A DNA stretch of 64,000 nt from Pseudomonas viridiflava (GTDB taxonomy: Bacteria; Pseudomonadota; Gammaproteobacteria; Pseudomonadales; Pseudomonadaceae). The stretch lies in NCBI RefSeq assembly GCF_900591205.1, contig NZ_UUPU01000085.1, positions 124,001 through 188,000 of the forward strand. The letters run 5' to 3'. Position 1 is the first letter of the stretch; the number at the start of each line of letters is the position of its first letter. Shown in pieces: positions 52,803-63,156 of this stretch. Below the pieces are notes generated by a model. That model made no database searches. It worked only from the letters and a program-made list of their open reading frames with translations, and had not been told where the DNA came from. The position numbers were made by a program, and so were the translations under genes.

Positions 52803-55800
52803 ATGTTGATCCTGCGCGGCGCTCCTGCCCTTTCTGCCTTTCGCCACAGCAAACTCCTTGAGCAACTGAGCCAGAAGGTTCCAGCTGTTACAGGCTTGTA
52901 TGCTGAATTTGCTCACTTCGCCGACGTTACCGGCGTCTTGACCGCCGACGAACAGCAAGTGCTCGCACGCCTTCTGAAGTACGGCCCCAGCGTTCCTGTT
53001 CAAGAGCCGACCGGCCGCTTGTTCCTGGTTCTGCCGCGGTTCGGCACCATCTCGCCCTGGTCGAGCAAGGCCAGCGATATCGCGCGTAACTGCGGTCTTT
53101 CAAGCATCCAGCGGCTGGAACGCGGTATTGCCTTCTATGTAGCAGGGCAGTTCAGCGATGCCGAGGCCGAGCTGATCGCCAGCAGTCTGCACGACCGCAT
53201 GACCCAGATCATCGTCCGCCAGCTGGAACAGGCTGCCGGCCTGTTCAGCCACGCCGAACCCAAGCCGCTGACCGCGATTGACGTGCTCGGCGGTGGCCGC
53301 GCCGCCCTCGAGAAGGCCAACACCGAACTCGGCCTGGCCCTGGCCGAAGACGAGATCGACTACCTGGTCAATGCCTTCAACGGTTTGAAGCGCAACCCGC
53401 ACGACATCGAACTGATGATGTTCGCCCAGGCCAACTCCGAGCATTGCCGTCACAAGATCTTCAACGCCAGTTGGGACATCGACGGCGAAAGCCAGGAAAA
53501 AAGCCTGTTCGGCATGATCAAGAACACCTACGTGATGCACAGCGAGGGCGTTCTGTCGGCTTATAAAGACAACGCCTCGGTGATCGTCGGCTCCGTCGCC
53601 GGGCGTTTCTTCCCGGACCCTGAAACCCGCCAGTACGGCGCGGTGCAGGAGCCGGTGCACATCCTGATGAAGGTTGAAACCCACAACCACCCGACCGCGA
53701 TTGCCCCGTTCCCCGGCGCAGCCACCGGTTCCGGCGGCGAAATCCGCGACGAAGGCGCCACCGGCCGTGGCGCCAAGCCTAAGGCGGGCCTCACCGGTTT
53801 CACCGTGTCCAACCTGCAGATCCCGGGCTTCGAACAGCCGTGGGAAGTGCCGTACGGCAAGCCTGAGCGCATCGTCACCGCGCTGGACATCATGATCGAA
53901 GGCCCGCTGGGCGGCGCTGCGTTCAACAACGAATTCGGTCGCCCGGCACTGACCGGCTACTTCCGTACGTTCGAGCAATCCATCACCACCCCGCGTGGCG
54001 ATGAAGTGCGCGGCTACCACAAGCCGATCATGTTGGCCGGCGGCATGGGCAACATCCGTGAAGAACACGTCAAGAAAGGCGAGATCCTGGTCGGCTCCAA
54101 ACTGATCGTGCTCGGCGGCCCGGCCATGTTGATCGGCCTGGGCGGCGGCGCAGCTTCCTCGATGGCCACCGGCACCAGCTCGGCGGACCTGGATTTTGCT
54201 TCCGTACAGCGCGAAAACCCAGAGATGGAGCGCCGCTGCCAGGAAGTCATCGACCGTTGCTGGCAGTTGGGTGATAAAAACCCGATCAGCTTTATCCACG
54301 ACGTCGGTGCCGGTGGTTTGTCCAACGCCTTCCCGGAACTGGTCAACGATGGCGACCGTGGCGGCCGTTTTGAACTGCGCAACATTCCAAACGACGAGCC
54401 GGGCATGGCCCCGCACGAAATTTGGAGCAACGAATCCCAGGAACGTTACGTGCTGGCCGTTGGCGCCGAAGATTTCGCACGCTTCCAGGCCATCTGCGAA
54501 CGCGAGCGCTGCCCGTTTGCCGTGGTTGGCGAAGCCACTGCTGAGCCGCAGCTGACTGTTACAGACAGCTACTTCGGCAACAGCCCGGTCGACATGCCAC
54601 TCGAAGTGCTGCTGGGCAAAGCCCCGCGCATGCACCGTTCGGCGGTCCGTGAAGCCGAGCTGGGGGATGATTTCGACCCAAGCCCACTCGACCTGACCGA
54701 CAGCATCGAACGCGTGCTGCACCACCCGGCTGTGGCGAGCAAAAGCTTCCTGATCACCATCGGCGACCGCACCATCACCGGCCTGGTGGCCCGTGACCAA
54801 ATGGTCGGCCCGTGGCAGGTGCCGGTGGCCGACGTTGCCGTCACCGCCACCAGCTTCGACGTCTACACCGGTGAAGCCATGGCCATGGGCGAGCGTACGC
54901 CGCTGGCCCTGCTGGACGCCCCTGCGTCGGGCCGCATGGCCATTGGTGAAACCCTCACCAACATCGCCGCGTCGCGCATCGGCAAGCTGTCCGACATCAA
55001 ACTGTCGGCCAACTGGATGTCCGCTGCTGGCCACCCAGGTGAAGACGCACGCCTGTACGACACCGTCAAGGCTGTCGGCATGGAGCTGTGCCCGGAGCTG
55101 GGCATCACCATTCCGGTGGGCAAGGACTCCATGTCCATGGCCACCCGTTGGAACGAAGACGGCGTCGACAAAACGGTAACGTCGCCGCTGTCGCTGATCG
55201 TTACCGGTTTTGCGCCGGTCACCGACATCCGCCAGACCCTGACCCCGCAACTGCGCATGGACAAGGGCACCACCGATCTGATCCTGATCGACCTGGGCCG
55301 TGGCCAGAACCGCATGGGCGCTTCGATCCTCGCGCAAACCCACGGCAAGCTCGGCAAGCACGCGCCGGACGTGGATGACGCCGAAGACCTGAAAGCCTTC
55401 TTCGCCGTGATCCAGGGCCTCAACGCCGACGGCCACCTGCTGTCCTACCACGACCGTTCCGACGGTGGTTTGCTGACCAGCGTGGTAGAGATGGCCTTCG
55501 CCGGTCACTGCGGCCTGAACATCGTGCTCGACAGCGTTGCCGAGGATGCATCGGAAATCAACGGCATCCTGTTCAACGAAGAGTTGGGCGCGGTGATCCA
55601 GGTTCGCCAGGACGCTACCCCGGACGTACTCGCACAATTCAGCGCCGCCGGCCTGGACGACTGCGTGGCGGTGATCGGCCAGCCGATCAACAACGGTGAA
55701 ATCAATATCTCCTTCAATGGCGATACCGTGTTTGCCGGCCAGCGCCGCTTGCTGCAACGCCAGTGGGCCGAGACCAGCTACCAGATCCAACGCCTGCGTG

Positions 55801-56699
55801 ATAACGCCGACTGCGCGGAGCAGGAATTCGACGTGATCCTGGAAGAAGACAACCCGGGCCTGAGCACCAAGCTCAGCTTCGACGTCAACCAGGACATCGC
55901 CGCGCCTTACATCAAAAAAGGCATTCGCCCACAAGTCGCCGTACTGCGTGAGCAGGGCGTCAATGGTCAGGTGGAAATGGCGGCCGCGTTCGACCGTGCC
56001 GGCTTCAATGCGATTGACGTGCACATGAGCGACATCCTCGCCGGTCGCGTTGACCTCAATGAGTTCAAGGGCCTGGTGGCCTGCGGCGGTTTCTCCTACG
56101 GTGACGTGCTGGGTGCCGGCGAAGGCTGGGCCAAGTCGGCGCTGTTCAACAGCCGTGCCCGCGATGCGTTCCAGGGTTTCTTCGAGCGCAACGACAGCTT
56201 CACCCTGGGTGTGTGCAACGGTTGCCAGATGATGTCCAACCTCAGCGAACTGATCCCGGGCAGCGAGTTCTGGCCGCACTTTGTGCGTAACCGTTCCGAG
56301 CAGTTCGAAGCCCGTGTGGCCATGGTGCAGGTGCAGGAGTCGAACTCGATCTTCCTGCAGGGCATGGCCGGTTCGCGCATGCCGATCGCCATCGCCCACG
56401 GTGAAGGCCATGCCGAGTTCGCCAACGAAGAAGCCTTGCTCGAAGCCGATCTGTCCGGCTGCGTGGCCATGCGTTTCGTCGACAACCACGGCAAGGTCAC
56501 CGAGAGCTACCCGGCCAACCCGAACGGCTCGCCGCGTGGGATCACCGGCCTCACCAGCCGCGACGGTCGCGTGACCATCATGATGCCGCACCCGGAGCGT
56601 GTGTTCCGCGCCGTGCAGAACTCGTGGCGCCCGGAAGAGTGGGACGAAGACGGCGCCTGGATGCGCATGTTCCGCAACGCCCGCGTGTGGGTGAACTAA
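52803..56699 (+). CDS. purL: Phosphoribosylformylglycinamidine synthase (single-chain)
   Basis: PurL (1298 aa) converts FGAR to FGAM with glutamine and ATP in purine synthesis. The N-terminal PurS-like and linker regions precede two AIR-synthase-like halves, with HNHPTAIAPFPGAATGSGGEIRDE as a landmark. The C-terminal glutaminase domain has the nucleophile in GVCNGCQMMSNL and the His/Glu in AHGEGHAEF. ATG at 52803 (MLILRGAPALSAFRHSKLL) is the pseudomonad start. A TAGAAT about 50 bases upstream could be its -10. Confidence 0.98.
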   Translation: MLILRGAPALSAFRHSKLLEQLSQKVPAVTGLYAEFAHFADVTGVLTADEQQVLARLLKYGPSVPVQEPTGRLFLVLPRFGTISPWSSKASDIARNCGLSSIQRLERGIAFYVAGQFSDAEAELIASSLHDRMTQIIVRQLEQAAGLFSHAEPKPLTAIDVLGGGRAALEKANTELGLALAEDEIDYLVNAFNGLKRNPHDIELMMFAQANSEHCRHKIFNASWDIDGESQEKSLFGMIKNTYVMHSEGVLSAYKDNASVIVGSVAGRFFPDPETRQYGAVQEPVHILMKVETHNHPTAIAPFPGAATGSGGEIRDEGATGRGAKPKAGLTGFTVSNLQIPGFEQPWEVPYGKPERIVTALDIMIEGPLGGAAFNNEFGRPALTGYFRTFEQSITTPRGDEVRGYHKPIMLAGGMGNIREEHVKKGEILVGSKLIVLGGPAMLIGLGGGAASSMATGTSSADLDFASVQRENPEMERRCQEVIDRCWQLGDKNPISFIHDVGAGGLSNAFPELVNDGDRGGRFELRNIPNDEPGMAPHEIWSNESQERYVLAVGAEDFARFQAICERERCPFAVVGEATAEPQLTVTDSYFGNSPVDMPLEVLLGKAPRMHRSAVREAELGDDFDPSPLDLTDSIERVLHHPAVASKSFLITIGDRTITGLVARDQMVGPWQVPVADVAVTATSFDVYTGEAMAMGERTPLALLDAPASGRMAIGETLTNIAASRIGKLSDIKLSANWMSAAGHPGEDARLYDTVKAVGMELCPELGITIPVGKDSMSMATRWNEDGVDKTVTSPLSLIVTGFAPVTDIRQTLTPQLRMDKGTTDLILIDLGRGQNRMGASILAQTHGKLGKHAPDVDDAEDLKAFFAVIQGLNADGHLLSYHDRSDGGLLTSVVEMAFAGHCGLNIVLDSVAEDASEINGILFNEELGAVIQVRQDATPDVLAQFSAAGLDDCVAVIGQPINNGEINISFNGDTVFAGQRRLLQRQWAETSYQIQRLRDNADCAEQEFDVILEEDNPGLSTKLSFDVNQDIAAPYIKKGIRPQVAVLREQGVNGQVEMAAAFDRAGFNAIDVHMSDILAGRVDLNEFKGLVACGGFSYGDVLGAGEGWAKSALFNSRARDAFQGFFERNDSFTLGVCNGCQMMSNLSELIPGSEFWPHFVRNRSEQFEARVAMVQVQESNSIFLQGMAGSRMPIAIAHGEGHAEFANEEALLEADLSGCVAMRFVDNHGKVTESYPANPNGSPRGITGLTSRDGRVTIMMPHPERVFRAVQNSWRPEEWDEDGAWMRMFRNARVWVN

Positions 56700-56703
56700 G
56701 GCG

Positions 56704-57015
56704 GTGTACAAGCTCAGCTTCTTTGTGCCCGACAGCCATGTGGAGACGGTGAAAACCGCCGTCTTCGCAGCCGGCGGCGGGCGCATCGGCGACTACGACA
56801 GCTGTGCCTGGCAAGTGCTGGGCCAGGGCCAATTTCGCGCGTTGCACGGCAGCCAGCCGTTTATCGGGCAAGTGGGCCAGTTTGAAGTCGTTGAGGAATG
56901 GAAAGTTGAGCTGGTGGTGGCCGATGAACTGATCAAGGCGGTTGTGGCCGCATTGAAGCTCAGCCACCCGTATGAAACACCGGCTTATGAAGTGTGGCAG
57001 TTGGCGGATTTTTGA
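56704..57015 (+). CDS. NIF3-like/YqfO-type small protein
   Basis: A 103-residue protein starting YKLSFFVPDSHVETVKTAVFAAGGGRIGDYD and ending SHPYETPAYEVWQLADF. It corresponds to the YqfO insert domain of NIF3-family proteins and occurs as a separate small protein in many Gammaproteobacteria. The GTG at 56704 lies 4 bases after the purL stop, so expression is coupled. The biochemical role is not established; the fold is PII/CutA-like by family knowledge. Confidence 0.85.
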   Translation: MYKLSFFVPDSHVETVKTAVFAAGGGRIGDYDSCAWQVLGQGQFRALHGSQPFIGQVGQFEVVEEWKVELVVADELIKAVVAALKLSHPYETPAYEVWQLADF

Positions 57016-57035
57016 TCGGCTGGCTGTAAAACAAG

Positions 57036-57070
57036 AAACCCGCTGGGCCGTCACGGCCAGCGGGTTTTTT
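57036..57070 (+). terminator. Intrinsic terminator after the NIF3-like gene
   Basis: An 11-bp stem AAACCCGCTGG/CCAGCGGGTTT (57036-57046 with 57057-57067) runs into T6. It lies between two convergent genes and may also serve the giant gene on the minus strand. Confidence 0.88.
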
Positions 57071-57083
57071 GTTGGGTGCGCTA

Positions 57084-60000
57084 TTACGGCGCAGGTATCA
57101 AGAAGACGTCTGCCTTCAGCATGTCGAACAGCGTTTTCATTACCCTGAAGCGTTGTTCCTTTTTGCCCCAGCGATCAATAAAGAACATCCCGTTGTCGTC
57201 TACCTGAATCGGCGTGGTCACGATCTCTCCCGAACTGGAGCGGTGCACCAGCCGGGTTTCGGCGGTCGACGGCCGCTCGATCAGATAATGCCCAGGCTGG
57301 GTCAATCTTGCACGGTCAACCGCGACAAAGGCGATAGGGTTTGGCCAACCGGCTGTGCCGACTTCGAGTTTGAAGTCACTGCGCAGCGCAACCGAGGTGA
57401 GGCTGCTCAGGTCGCTTTCCCAGTAGCCCGGGTGAATGCCTCTGGCAAGTGCCGGCGTAGTGTCCCGCACCTGCAGCCCGACCGCGCCCAGCATCTCTGC
57501 CAGCCCCGGCACCCCTTCGTTGGTATTGGTGTGGGCACTACCGACAAAGGCGATCCATTTGTGCGGGCCTTGCGCGGCCTGGTCGGCCTCGATGACCCTG
57601 GTCGCGAAGTAACTGAACATCTGGTTTCGTGACAGCTTTTCCGACGATGCCCCTTCGATGTGATAGCTGGCGGCGCAGTCGAGCGCCCGCACACGAATGC
57701 CATATTTATTGGCGGCCTGGACCACTTGAGTGTAGGTGTCAGGGCCGCTGTAGTGCGGCATATGCCCGATGTCCTGCTGCCTGAGGTAAGCCTTGAGGCG
57801 GTCGGGCAACTGCTGGGTGCGCTGGAACAGGTCCAGTTCAACCTGGTGCAGGTCAGTCAGCAGGTGTTCGACATACAGGGTCTTGAAACCCGTCTCCTTG
57901 AGTGTCTTCATTTGCGTTATGAGGAACGCCTTGCTGGCTCTGTGACCATGCCCTTCGCCGATCACCAGCCCTGACAATCGGCTGTCGCTGACCTGTTTGA
58001 TAAACGCCTCCGGCGTCGTGGCTGCAGTGACCACCGGCAGAGCTGGCCGGGCAGGTGGCACATAGGTGACGAAGTGGTTTTTGGCGCTGCTGCTCAACCG
58101 TGAGCGTGTGGCGATGAATGAATTGAAGGCAGACAAACGTGATGCCGTAGGCAACCCGTAACGGTTGTTCAGGCCATAGCGCTCCTGCGCCAGATGGGCT
58201 ATATCGTCTCTGAAGGCCGGGGCGATGTCGAAATCGCTGAAATGTTCAGCGACAGGGGTGGGCGCCGATACAGGTGGTGCCGCAGGCTCGGCCACCTTAT
58301 AGGCGGTAGGCAAGGTCATGAGGTAGTCACCCTGGGCTTGTGCGTCACCAGGTATCGAGCCAGGCGTGTCAATACGCAGGCCCACCGGCTGGTCCGCGCC
58401 GACATCTTCGACACGCAGTGCAACCGCGTTTTGCAGGTCTGCCATCCCGGGCGTCTGCTCGAACGTACGCAGGCGCGACGGTTCCACGAGGGCCACCCAG
58501 CGTTCCTGCGGGGTGTCGGCCATATCCGCCTCAATGGCTTTGTGCGAGTAGAAGTTTCTCAGGCGGTTGTTGCGTGGCGTGGTGGGCGGCGTGTCGCCCA
58601 GGATCAGGGCGCTGTCCAGTTGGTAGGACGTTGACGCATCCAGCGCCCTGACCTGCAGGCCTTTTTCCCTGGCCTTGGTGACCAGCGACAGGTACGAATA
58701 CTGTGCATCCGGCGCAAAGCCCAGGGCCTTGTCGACGGTTTTCAAGTGCTTGCGTATGTGGCGCCACGACTGCCCGCTGTTGAGTTTCTGCAGTTTTACC
58801 CTGAACACGTCCCCCGGCAGGTACTCCAGGTAAAGGGTCTTGAAGCCCTTTTCAACCAACGCATCCATGTTGTCGATCAGCAGCTGTTTGCCGGCAATCG
58901 AGCCTGGCAGCGCGCCGATGAGCAGGTGTTTGTTGCCGGTAAACGCCTGGGTGCCGATCAATTGCGCGAGTGATGCACTGGCATCGACCGGCGGCACCGT
59001 TGCCACTGCCGGCAGCGGCACAAACTTCTGGAAAAATGCCTGAGCGTCGGTGGCCAGGCGCGTGACCTGCTGCTGATAGGCGCCGCGGGCCGGGCGCAGT
59101 TGCATGACGGCGTTATCCAGCTGCATTTGCGCGGGGATTTGCGCAACATCGGCCCACAGGATCATGTCGGCTTTCATCTGTGGGTTGAGGACTCTCTCAA
59201 CGTCACGCCAGTGTTTGGCGGGCACTCCGTAATCGCGATGGGGCCCGGGCGTTTCCGGCAGGCTTTCATACTTGGGGGCGCCACCGGCCAACCCGCTGCG
59301 TACCCACACGCCTTCAGCATCGGGCTCGGCCAAGCGAGCGGTGGACACCAACTGGCCGCTGACAGGGTCGAGGCGATGCAGCAAATAGCGCCCGAGCGCA
59401 TCGGCGGTCTTGGGCGCCCATAACGGCCGGCCATCGAAGATAACGGGTTGCATGCCTTGCGGGGTGGGTGCGGGCGCATCCAGTTGATTGATCAGTTGCA
59501 GCGCACGGCTTTGCCCGGGATCGGCGGCACTCAGGCGCAGCGGTTTGGCCACGGGGTTAAGTGAGCGCAGCGCGGGCCTTAGGTCGGTGAACAGCGCGCC
59601 GGCACTGTTGAACAGGTAGCCGAGGAAGTGCTCGAAGGCCGCCGAGGTGTCGCCCTGGTTGTAGGCGTGCAACGCCAGCATGGCGTCTTTGAATGCCAGC
59701 AACAGGCCGACGCTCAGGCTCAGCACCGGGAACGGCGCGGTGGCAACGGCGACCACCCATTCCACGCAGGTCCAGAGAATGCCAGTGATCATTTGCGTGC
59801 GGTTCACAGTGGTGGCTTCAACGTCGTCGATCCGGCGTTGCAGCTTCATGTTGTACAGCGCCTGGCGCAGATCGGTGATGGGCGCAACGCGGTCGGTTGT
59901 ATCGTAGCGCGCAGGGCTGACGCTGGTTTTGTCCAACTGTTCGGGGAGTGTGCGTTTGGCCTCTTCGAGGAAGTTGCGCACCCGCGTACGCGATTGAACA

Positions 60001-62828
60001 CCCACCCGCTCGGTGAGGTAAGCAATCATGCCGGGTTGTTTTTTCAGCAGGTAATTGAACAGGCGTGCCTCGCGAAAGCTGATGCCGTCGGGGGCCTGTG
60101 GGGTGTAGAGCAACACTGGGTTGTCGGCGTGGGTGAACAGCCAGCAGCCGATCACCCAATCGCCATCAATCATCAGGCGGTGCATGGCGTAGCGGTTGCG
60201 CGTCTGCACCGAGGTGTCGCCCATGCCGGCGATGCACGGGTCCAGCCATTGCAGGTCAACCCCGGCGATATGGCCTTGCAGGTGGCTCTCGAGGGCGGCG
60301 CTTTGTAATTGCCATTGGGTAATGGCCAGTACCGTATTGCGCCGGAGCACATAAGACGGCTCTCGGCTATTCAGCAGATCGGCCCGCACCTTATTGATGT
60401 AGCGTTGGCCGATCCACACGCCCGTGACCGAGCGTGCCACGCGTTCAGCGGTCAGTGCAGACAGATCGACGCCCTGCGGGCCTCTGAAGCGTGCCGAGTG
60501 TGAGAATTTCTCATCGAGAAAGCCCACACCATCGGCGTAACCGTCGCGATACAACTGGGTATAAGTCATCGGCGCGGGCGTCCAGACACCGACCAGCGCG
60601 GGCGGGGAGTAGGCCCATACACTATCGGGGTCGACATCGTTCTGCGGCCGGCCCAGCAGTTGGTTCAAGCGCAAGCGTGCTTGTTGATGCAGGTAACTGT
60701 CGAAGCTCGGGAAGCTGGCTTCCGAAAACGTCTGGTCGTTGTAGACCCGCAGGGTGTTGTCGGCATTTTCGTTCAGCGTCAGCAGCTTTCTGCGCTGTTC
60801 GGCGTTGGCCGAGCGAAACCACAGCGGTGTGCTGAACTCATAGTCATCCACGCGTGTGCGCAGCGCATGCTCGGCCATTGATTGCAGGCAAGCCTGATAG
60901 CTCGATGCCGTATTGAAGGTGACCTCCTGGTGTTCCTGGTCATGGGGCTTGAAGCCCAGGCCGGTCAGTACGGTGTTCATGGTGCCGCGAAAACGCATGG
61001 GCAGCCGCGTGATCAGGTAATCGGTCAGGCTGCCGGAAGCCGCTTCGACGCCGTTATCCACAGCCCAACCGAGGATATGGGCCTGGCACTGCGCTTCACT
61101 GTCGAAGGCCATGAACTGCTGCGCACGCGGCGCCTGCGGGGTGCACAGCAATACCCGCTTGATTGCGCCGGTGCTGTCGGCCTGGCGCAGTACCCACAGG
61201 TCCAGCAGTTGCGCGCCATGCAAGGACAGCGCGCCGGAGCCCAGGCTGGCGGCGCTCAGTTGCGGGTCGCCGCCGGCGCGCAGACGCTGGATCAACTGGA
61301 AGTCCTCGTCGCTCAAGTGGTTTTGCAGCACGGCGGTATAGGCCAGCGCATTAATCCGCCGGTCCAGCATCTGTTCGATAGCCTGCCTGAGCGCGGGGCG
61401 ACCGTGCAGCTCTTGCTGTACCTGGGCAAAGTCGATACGCGGCTGCAGTGTGTTCAACTGCTGGGCGAGCCAGGTCGCAGTGACGTCCAGGTAAGCTTCG
61501 GGCAGTGGTGCGCCCTGATAAGTCAGCGTGGTTTTTTGCACAAAGTCCGAGCCCGGCAATGCATCGCCGGTGTGCAGGCCGCGCAGGGCCAGGTCAATCA
61601 GGTTGCGCCGTTGTTCATAAGGGCCCAGGCCGGGCATCTCGCGTTGGGTGGTGACCAGCAGGTGCTCGGGCTGCAGGTCGTCAATCTCCAACTCATCGCT
61701 CAAACGTTCACGCCACTGGTGGGCGGCCAGGGCGTGGGGCGTCGCGGCCGGGCCGAGCAGGTCAAGCAGCGCCTGACGGGCCTGGTCATACTGCCCCAGG
61801 TGGAGCGCCAGTTCAGCACGCCGGGCTTCGCTGGCGCTGCGATACCAGTCGGGCGCACTCAGGCGCAGATGGCGTTCGAGCAAGGCTTGGGCGCGCAGTT
61901 CAAGGCGGGCGCTGAAGTCGGGCGGGGTGGTGGTGATGGCGGTGTCGAGGGCGCTGTGTAAGTGGGTCGGGTTGCGGCTCGGGTTGTCGGCGAAGCTCAG
62001 CGCGTGTTCGATATCCTGTGTGCGCTTGTCCACCTGGACATCGAACAGGTGCTCGAACAGCGGCTTTTCGCTGATGCTTGCCAGCTCCAGCGGCCAGATG
62101 CCCGCCGCCGTCAGGGTGTGGTAACGCTTGGGCAGCAACATCATGAATTCATGATGGCTGGTGGGGTGGTTGAGGAGTTGCAGTAGGCGATCATTGAGTT
62201 CGCCCAGTGAGTCGAACGCTTCAATGCCCCGCGCAGGCGTGAACAGCAGCACCCGGCCGACCGCGTTGGAGGTGCTTAGCGTCGTTACGACCGGGCTGTT
62301 GTTTTGCGTGGCGACAAAGGCGCCTGCCAGTTCGATGGTTTTATCCTGATAGCCAAACCTCAGGGCATACAGCCCCGGCCGCAGCGAGGGCGCCAACCCC
62401 ACCTGCGCCAGTATGGCGCTGTCTTGCGGATGCAGCAGGCGATCCTGAACACCCAGCCGGGCTTCGTGCTCCAGCGCTGTGAGCCCTGCTGCGTAGGTCA
62501 GGAACGACTTGCGTGAAGCACCGTTGATCTGCTCGCGCAGGTCCATGTCCAACAGCTCGGCGTTAAGGCGGCGTTTGAGTGTGTCGACCATCGCTTGCCC
62601 TTGTGTGCTGTGCAAGTCACTGCCCGGCAACGTCTCGTAGAGCTTGCGGCTCTTGCCGAGCAGGGTTTGGTAATGGGCTTTGAGCAGGTTATTGACGCGT
62701 TCCAGATAGGCTTGCTCGGCAGACGGTTGATGCTCGGGCAGCAACTGCGCCGGGCTCAGAAACAGATGGCTGCCGATCTGGTGGAGTGAGCCTTTGATCG
62801 CGTCGAATGACAGGGTGGAAGTGCTCAT
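57084..62828 (-). CDS. Giant toxin-like protein 2 with DUF6543-type N terminus and two TIKI/ChaN-like modules
   Basis: A 1914-residue protein without a signal peptide. The first ~1000 residues match the dermonecrotic-toxin DUF6543 style (for example NALAYTAVLQNHLSDEDFQL and QRYINKVRADLLNSREPSYV). Hydrophobic helices follow at about 1013-1056. Two TIKI/ChaN/EreA-like modules come next: the first is degenerate (GALP with P1308; R1452 at the second motif), the second intact (GEGH with H1627; GSAH with H1766). The C terminus shares the RLVHRSSSGEIVTTPIQ tail with protein 1. ATG at 62828 is preferred because GGAG lies 9 bases upstream; ATG at 62843 has none. No Rhs or secretion neighbour is visible. 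Confidence 0.75.
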   Translation of the reverse strand: MSTSTLSFDAIKGSLHQIGSHLFLSPAQLLPEHQPSAEQAYLERVNNLLKAHYQTLLGKSRKLYETLPGSDLHSTQGQAMVDTLKRRLNAELLDMDLREQINGASRKSFLTYAAGLTALEHEARLGVQDRLLHPQDSAILAQVGLAPSLRPGLYALRFGYQDKTIELAGAFVATQNNSPVVTTLSTSNAVGRVLLFTPARGIEAFDSLGELNDRLLQLLNHPTSHHEFMMLLPKRYHTLTAAGIWPLELASISEKPLFEHLFDVQVDKRTQDIEHALSFADNPSRNPTHLHSALDTAITTTPPDFSARLELRAQALLERHLRLSAPDWYRSASEARRAELALHLGQYDQARQALLDLLGPAATPHALAAHQWRERLSDELEIDDLQPEHLLVTTQREMPGLGPYEQRRNLIDLALRGLHTGDALPGSDFVQKTTLTYQGAPLPEAYLDVTATWLAQQLNTLQPRIDFAQVQQELHGRPALRQAIEQMLDRRINALAYTAVLQNHLSDEDFQLIQRLRAGGDPQLSAASLGSGALSLHGAQLLDLWVLRQADSTGAIKRVLLCTPQAPRAQQFMAFDSEAQCQAHILGWAVDNGVEAASGSLTDYLITRLPMRFRGTMNTVLTGLGFKPHDQEHQEVTFNTASSYQACLQSMAEHALRTRVDDYEFSTPLWFRSANAEQRRKLLTLNENADNTLRVYNDQTFSEASFPSFDSYLHQQARLRLNQLLGRPQNDVDPDSVWAYSPPALVGVWTPAPMTYTQLYRDGYADGVGFLDEKFSHSARFRGPQGVDLSALTAERVARSVTGVWIGQRYINKVRADLLNSREPSYVLRRNTVLAITQWQLQSAALESHLQGHIAGVDLQWLDPCIAGMGDTSVQTRNRYAMHRLMIDGDWVIGCWLFTHADNPVLLYTPQAPDGISFREARLFNYLLKKQPGMIAYLTERVGVQSRTRVRNFLEEAKRTLPEQLDKTSVSPARYDTTDRVAPITDLRQALYNMKLQRRIDDVEATTVNRTQMITGILWTCVEWVVAVATAPFPVLSLSVGLLLAFKDAMLALHAYNQGDTSAAFEHFLGYLFNSAGALFTDLRPALRSLNPVAKPLRLSAADPGQSRALQLINQLDAPAPTPQGMQPVIFDGRPLWAPKTADALGRYLLHRLDPVSGQLVSTARLAEPDAEGVWVRSGLAGGAPKYESLPETPGPHRDYGVPAKHWRDVERVLNPQMKADMILWADVAQIPAQMQLDNAVMQLRPARGAYQQQVTRLATDAQAFFQKFVPLPAVATVPPVDASASLAQLIGTQAFTGNKHLLIGALPGSIAGKQLLIDNMDALVEKGFKTLYLEYLPGDVFRVKLQKLNSGQSWRHIRKHLKTVDKALGFAPDAQYSYLSLVTKAREKGLQVRALDASTSYQLDSALILGDTPPTTPRNNRLRNFYSHKAIEADMADTPQERWVALVEPSRLRTFEQTPGMADLQNAVALRVEDVGADQPVGLRIDTPGSIPGDAQAQGDYLMTLPTAYKVAEPAAPPVSAPTPVAEHFSDFDIAPAFRDDIAHLAQERYGLNNRYGLPTASRLSAFNSFIATRSRLSSSAKNHFVTYVPPARPALPVVTAATTPEAFIKQVSDSRLSGLVIGEGHGHRASKAFLITQMKTLKETGFKTLYVEHLLTDLHQVELDLFQRTQQLPDRLKAYLRQQDIGHMPHYSGPDTYTQVVQAANKYGIRVRALDCAASYHIEGASSEKLSRNQMFSYFATRVIEADQAAQGPHKWIAFVGSAHTNTNEGVPGLAEMLGAVGLQVRDTTPALARGIHPGYWESDLSSLTSVALRSDFKLEVGTAGWPNPIAFVAVDRARLTQPGHYLIERPSTAETRLVHRSSSGEIVTTPIQVDDNGMFFIDRWGKKEQRFRVMKTLFDMLKADVFLIPAP

Positions 62829-63033
62829 CGGCACATTCTCCATGCTAAGGGTTAGAAGCCTCAGCTTGGGGAAGGTGACGGGGGGCGGGGCGGTAGATAA
62901 ATAGTCGTGTTGCCAGGAGTTTTCCTACGGGGTTTTCAGGTTGTCCCTAGGAACTGGCTTCAATAGTCTTCGTGGGTCGCTGCCAATTCAGCGACCGGGA
63001 CTGCAAGCCCGCCGAAATTATGTTGGAGCTCAT

Positions 63034-63058
63034 AAGCGCCGCTATAATCGTGGCGCTT
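63034..63058 (+). promoter_or_regulatory. Promoter-like TATAAT in a hairpin loop
   Basis: AAGCGCC (63034-63040) pairs with GGCGCTT (63052-63058) around a loop containing TATAAT at 63043-63048. As a -10 it would start RNA near 63055, just before the structured leader. No good -35 is present at 17 bases. Confidence 0.5.
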
Positions 63059-63077
63059 TTCATGGTCATCGCTTTAT

Positions 63078-63156
63078 GGTGGCTGTGTGCGGGAGACCTT
63101 TGGGTCTACCGGGATGCTCCTTCCTTGGTCTTGCAGGCCCGCGCACAGCTGCCACC
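63078..63156 (+). promoter_or_regulatory. Structured RNA leader of the DUF6124-type gene
   Basis: The outer stem pairs GGTGGC (63078-63083) with GCCACC (63151-63156) and then TGTGTGCGGG (63084-63093) with CCCGCGCACA (63138-63147), 16 pairs with one G-U and a 3-base bulge. Inside sits AGACC-TTTG-GGTCT (63094-63107) and then ACCGGGATGCTCC. The structure ends 50 bases before the ATG at 63207. It looks like a conserved regulatory RNA; the class is not assigned. Confidence 0.65.

Noticed and set aside
53100..56786. Open frame of 1228 codons on the minus strand
   Set aside because: It lies wholly antisense to purL, whose protein is unmistakable. The frame is open because of GC-rich codon bias, and the translation is low-complexity His/Gln/Val/Ala-rich sequence.
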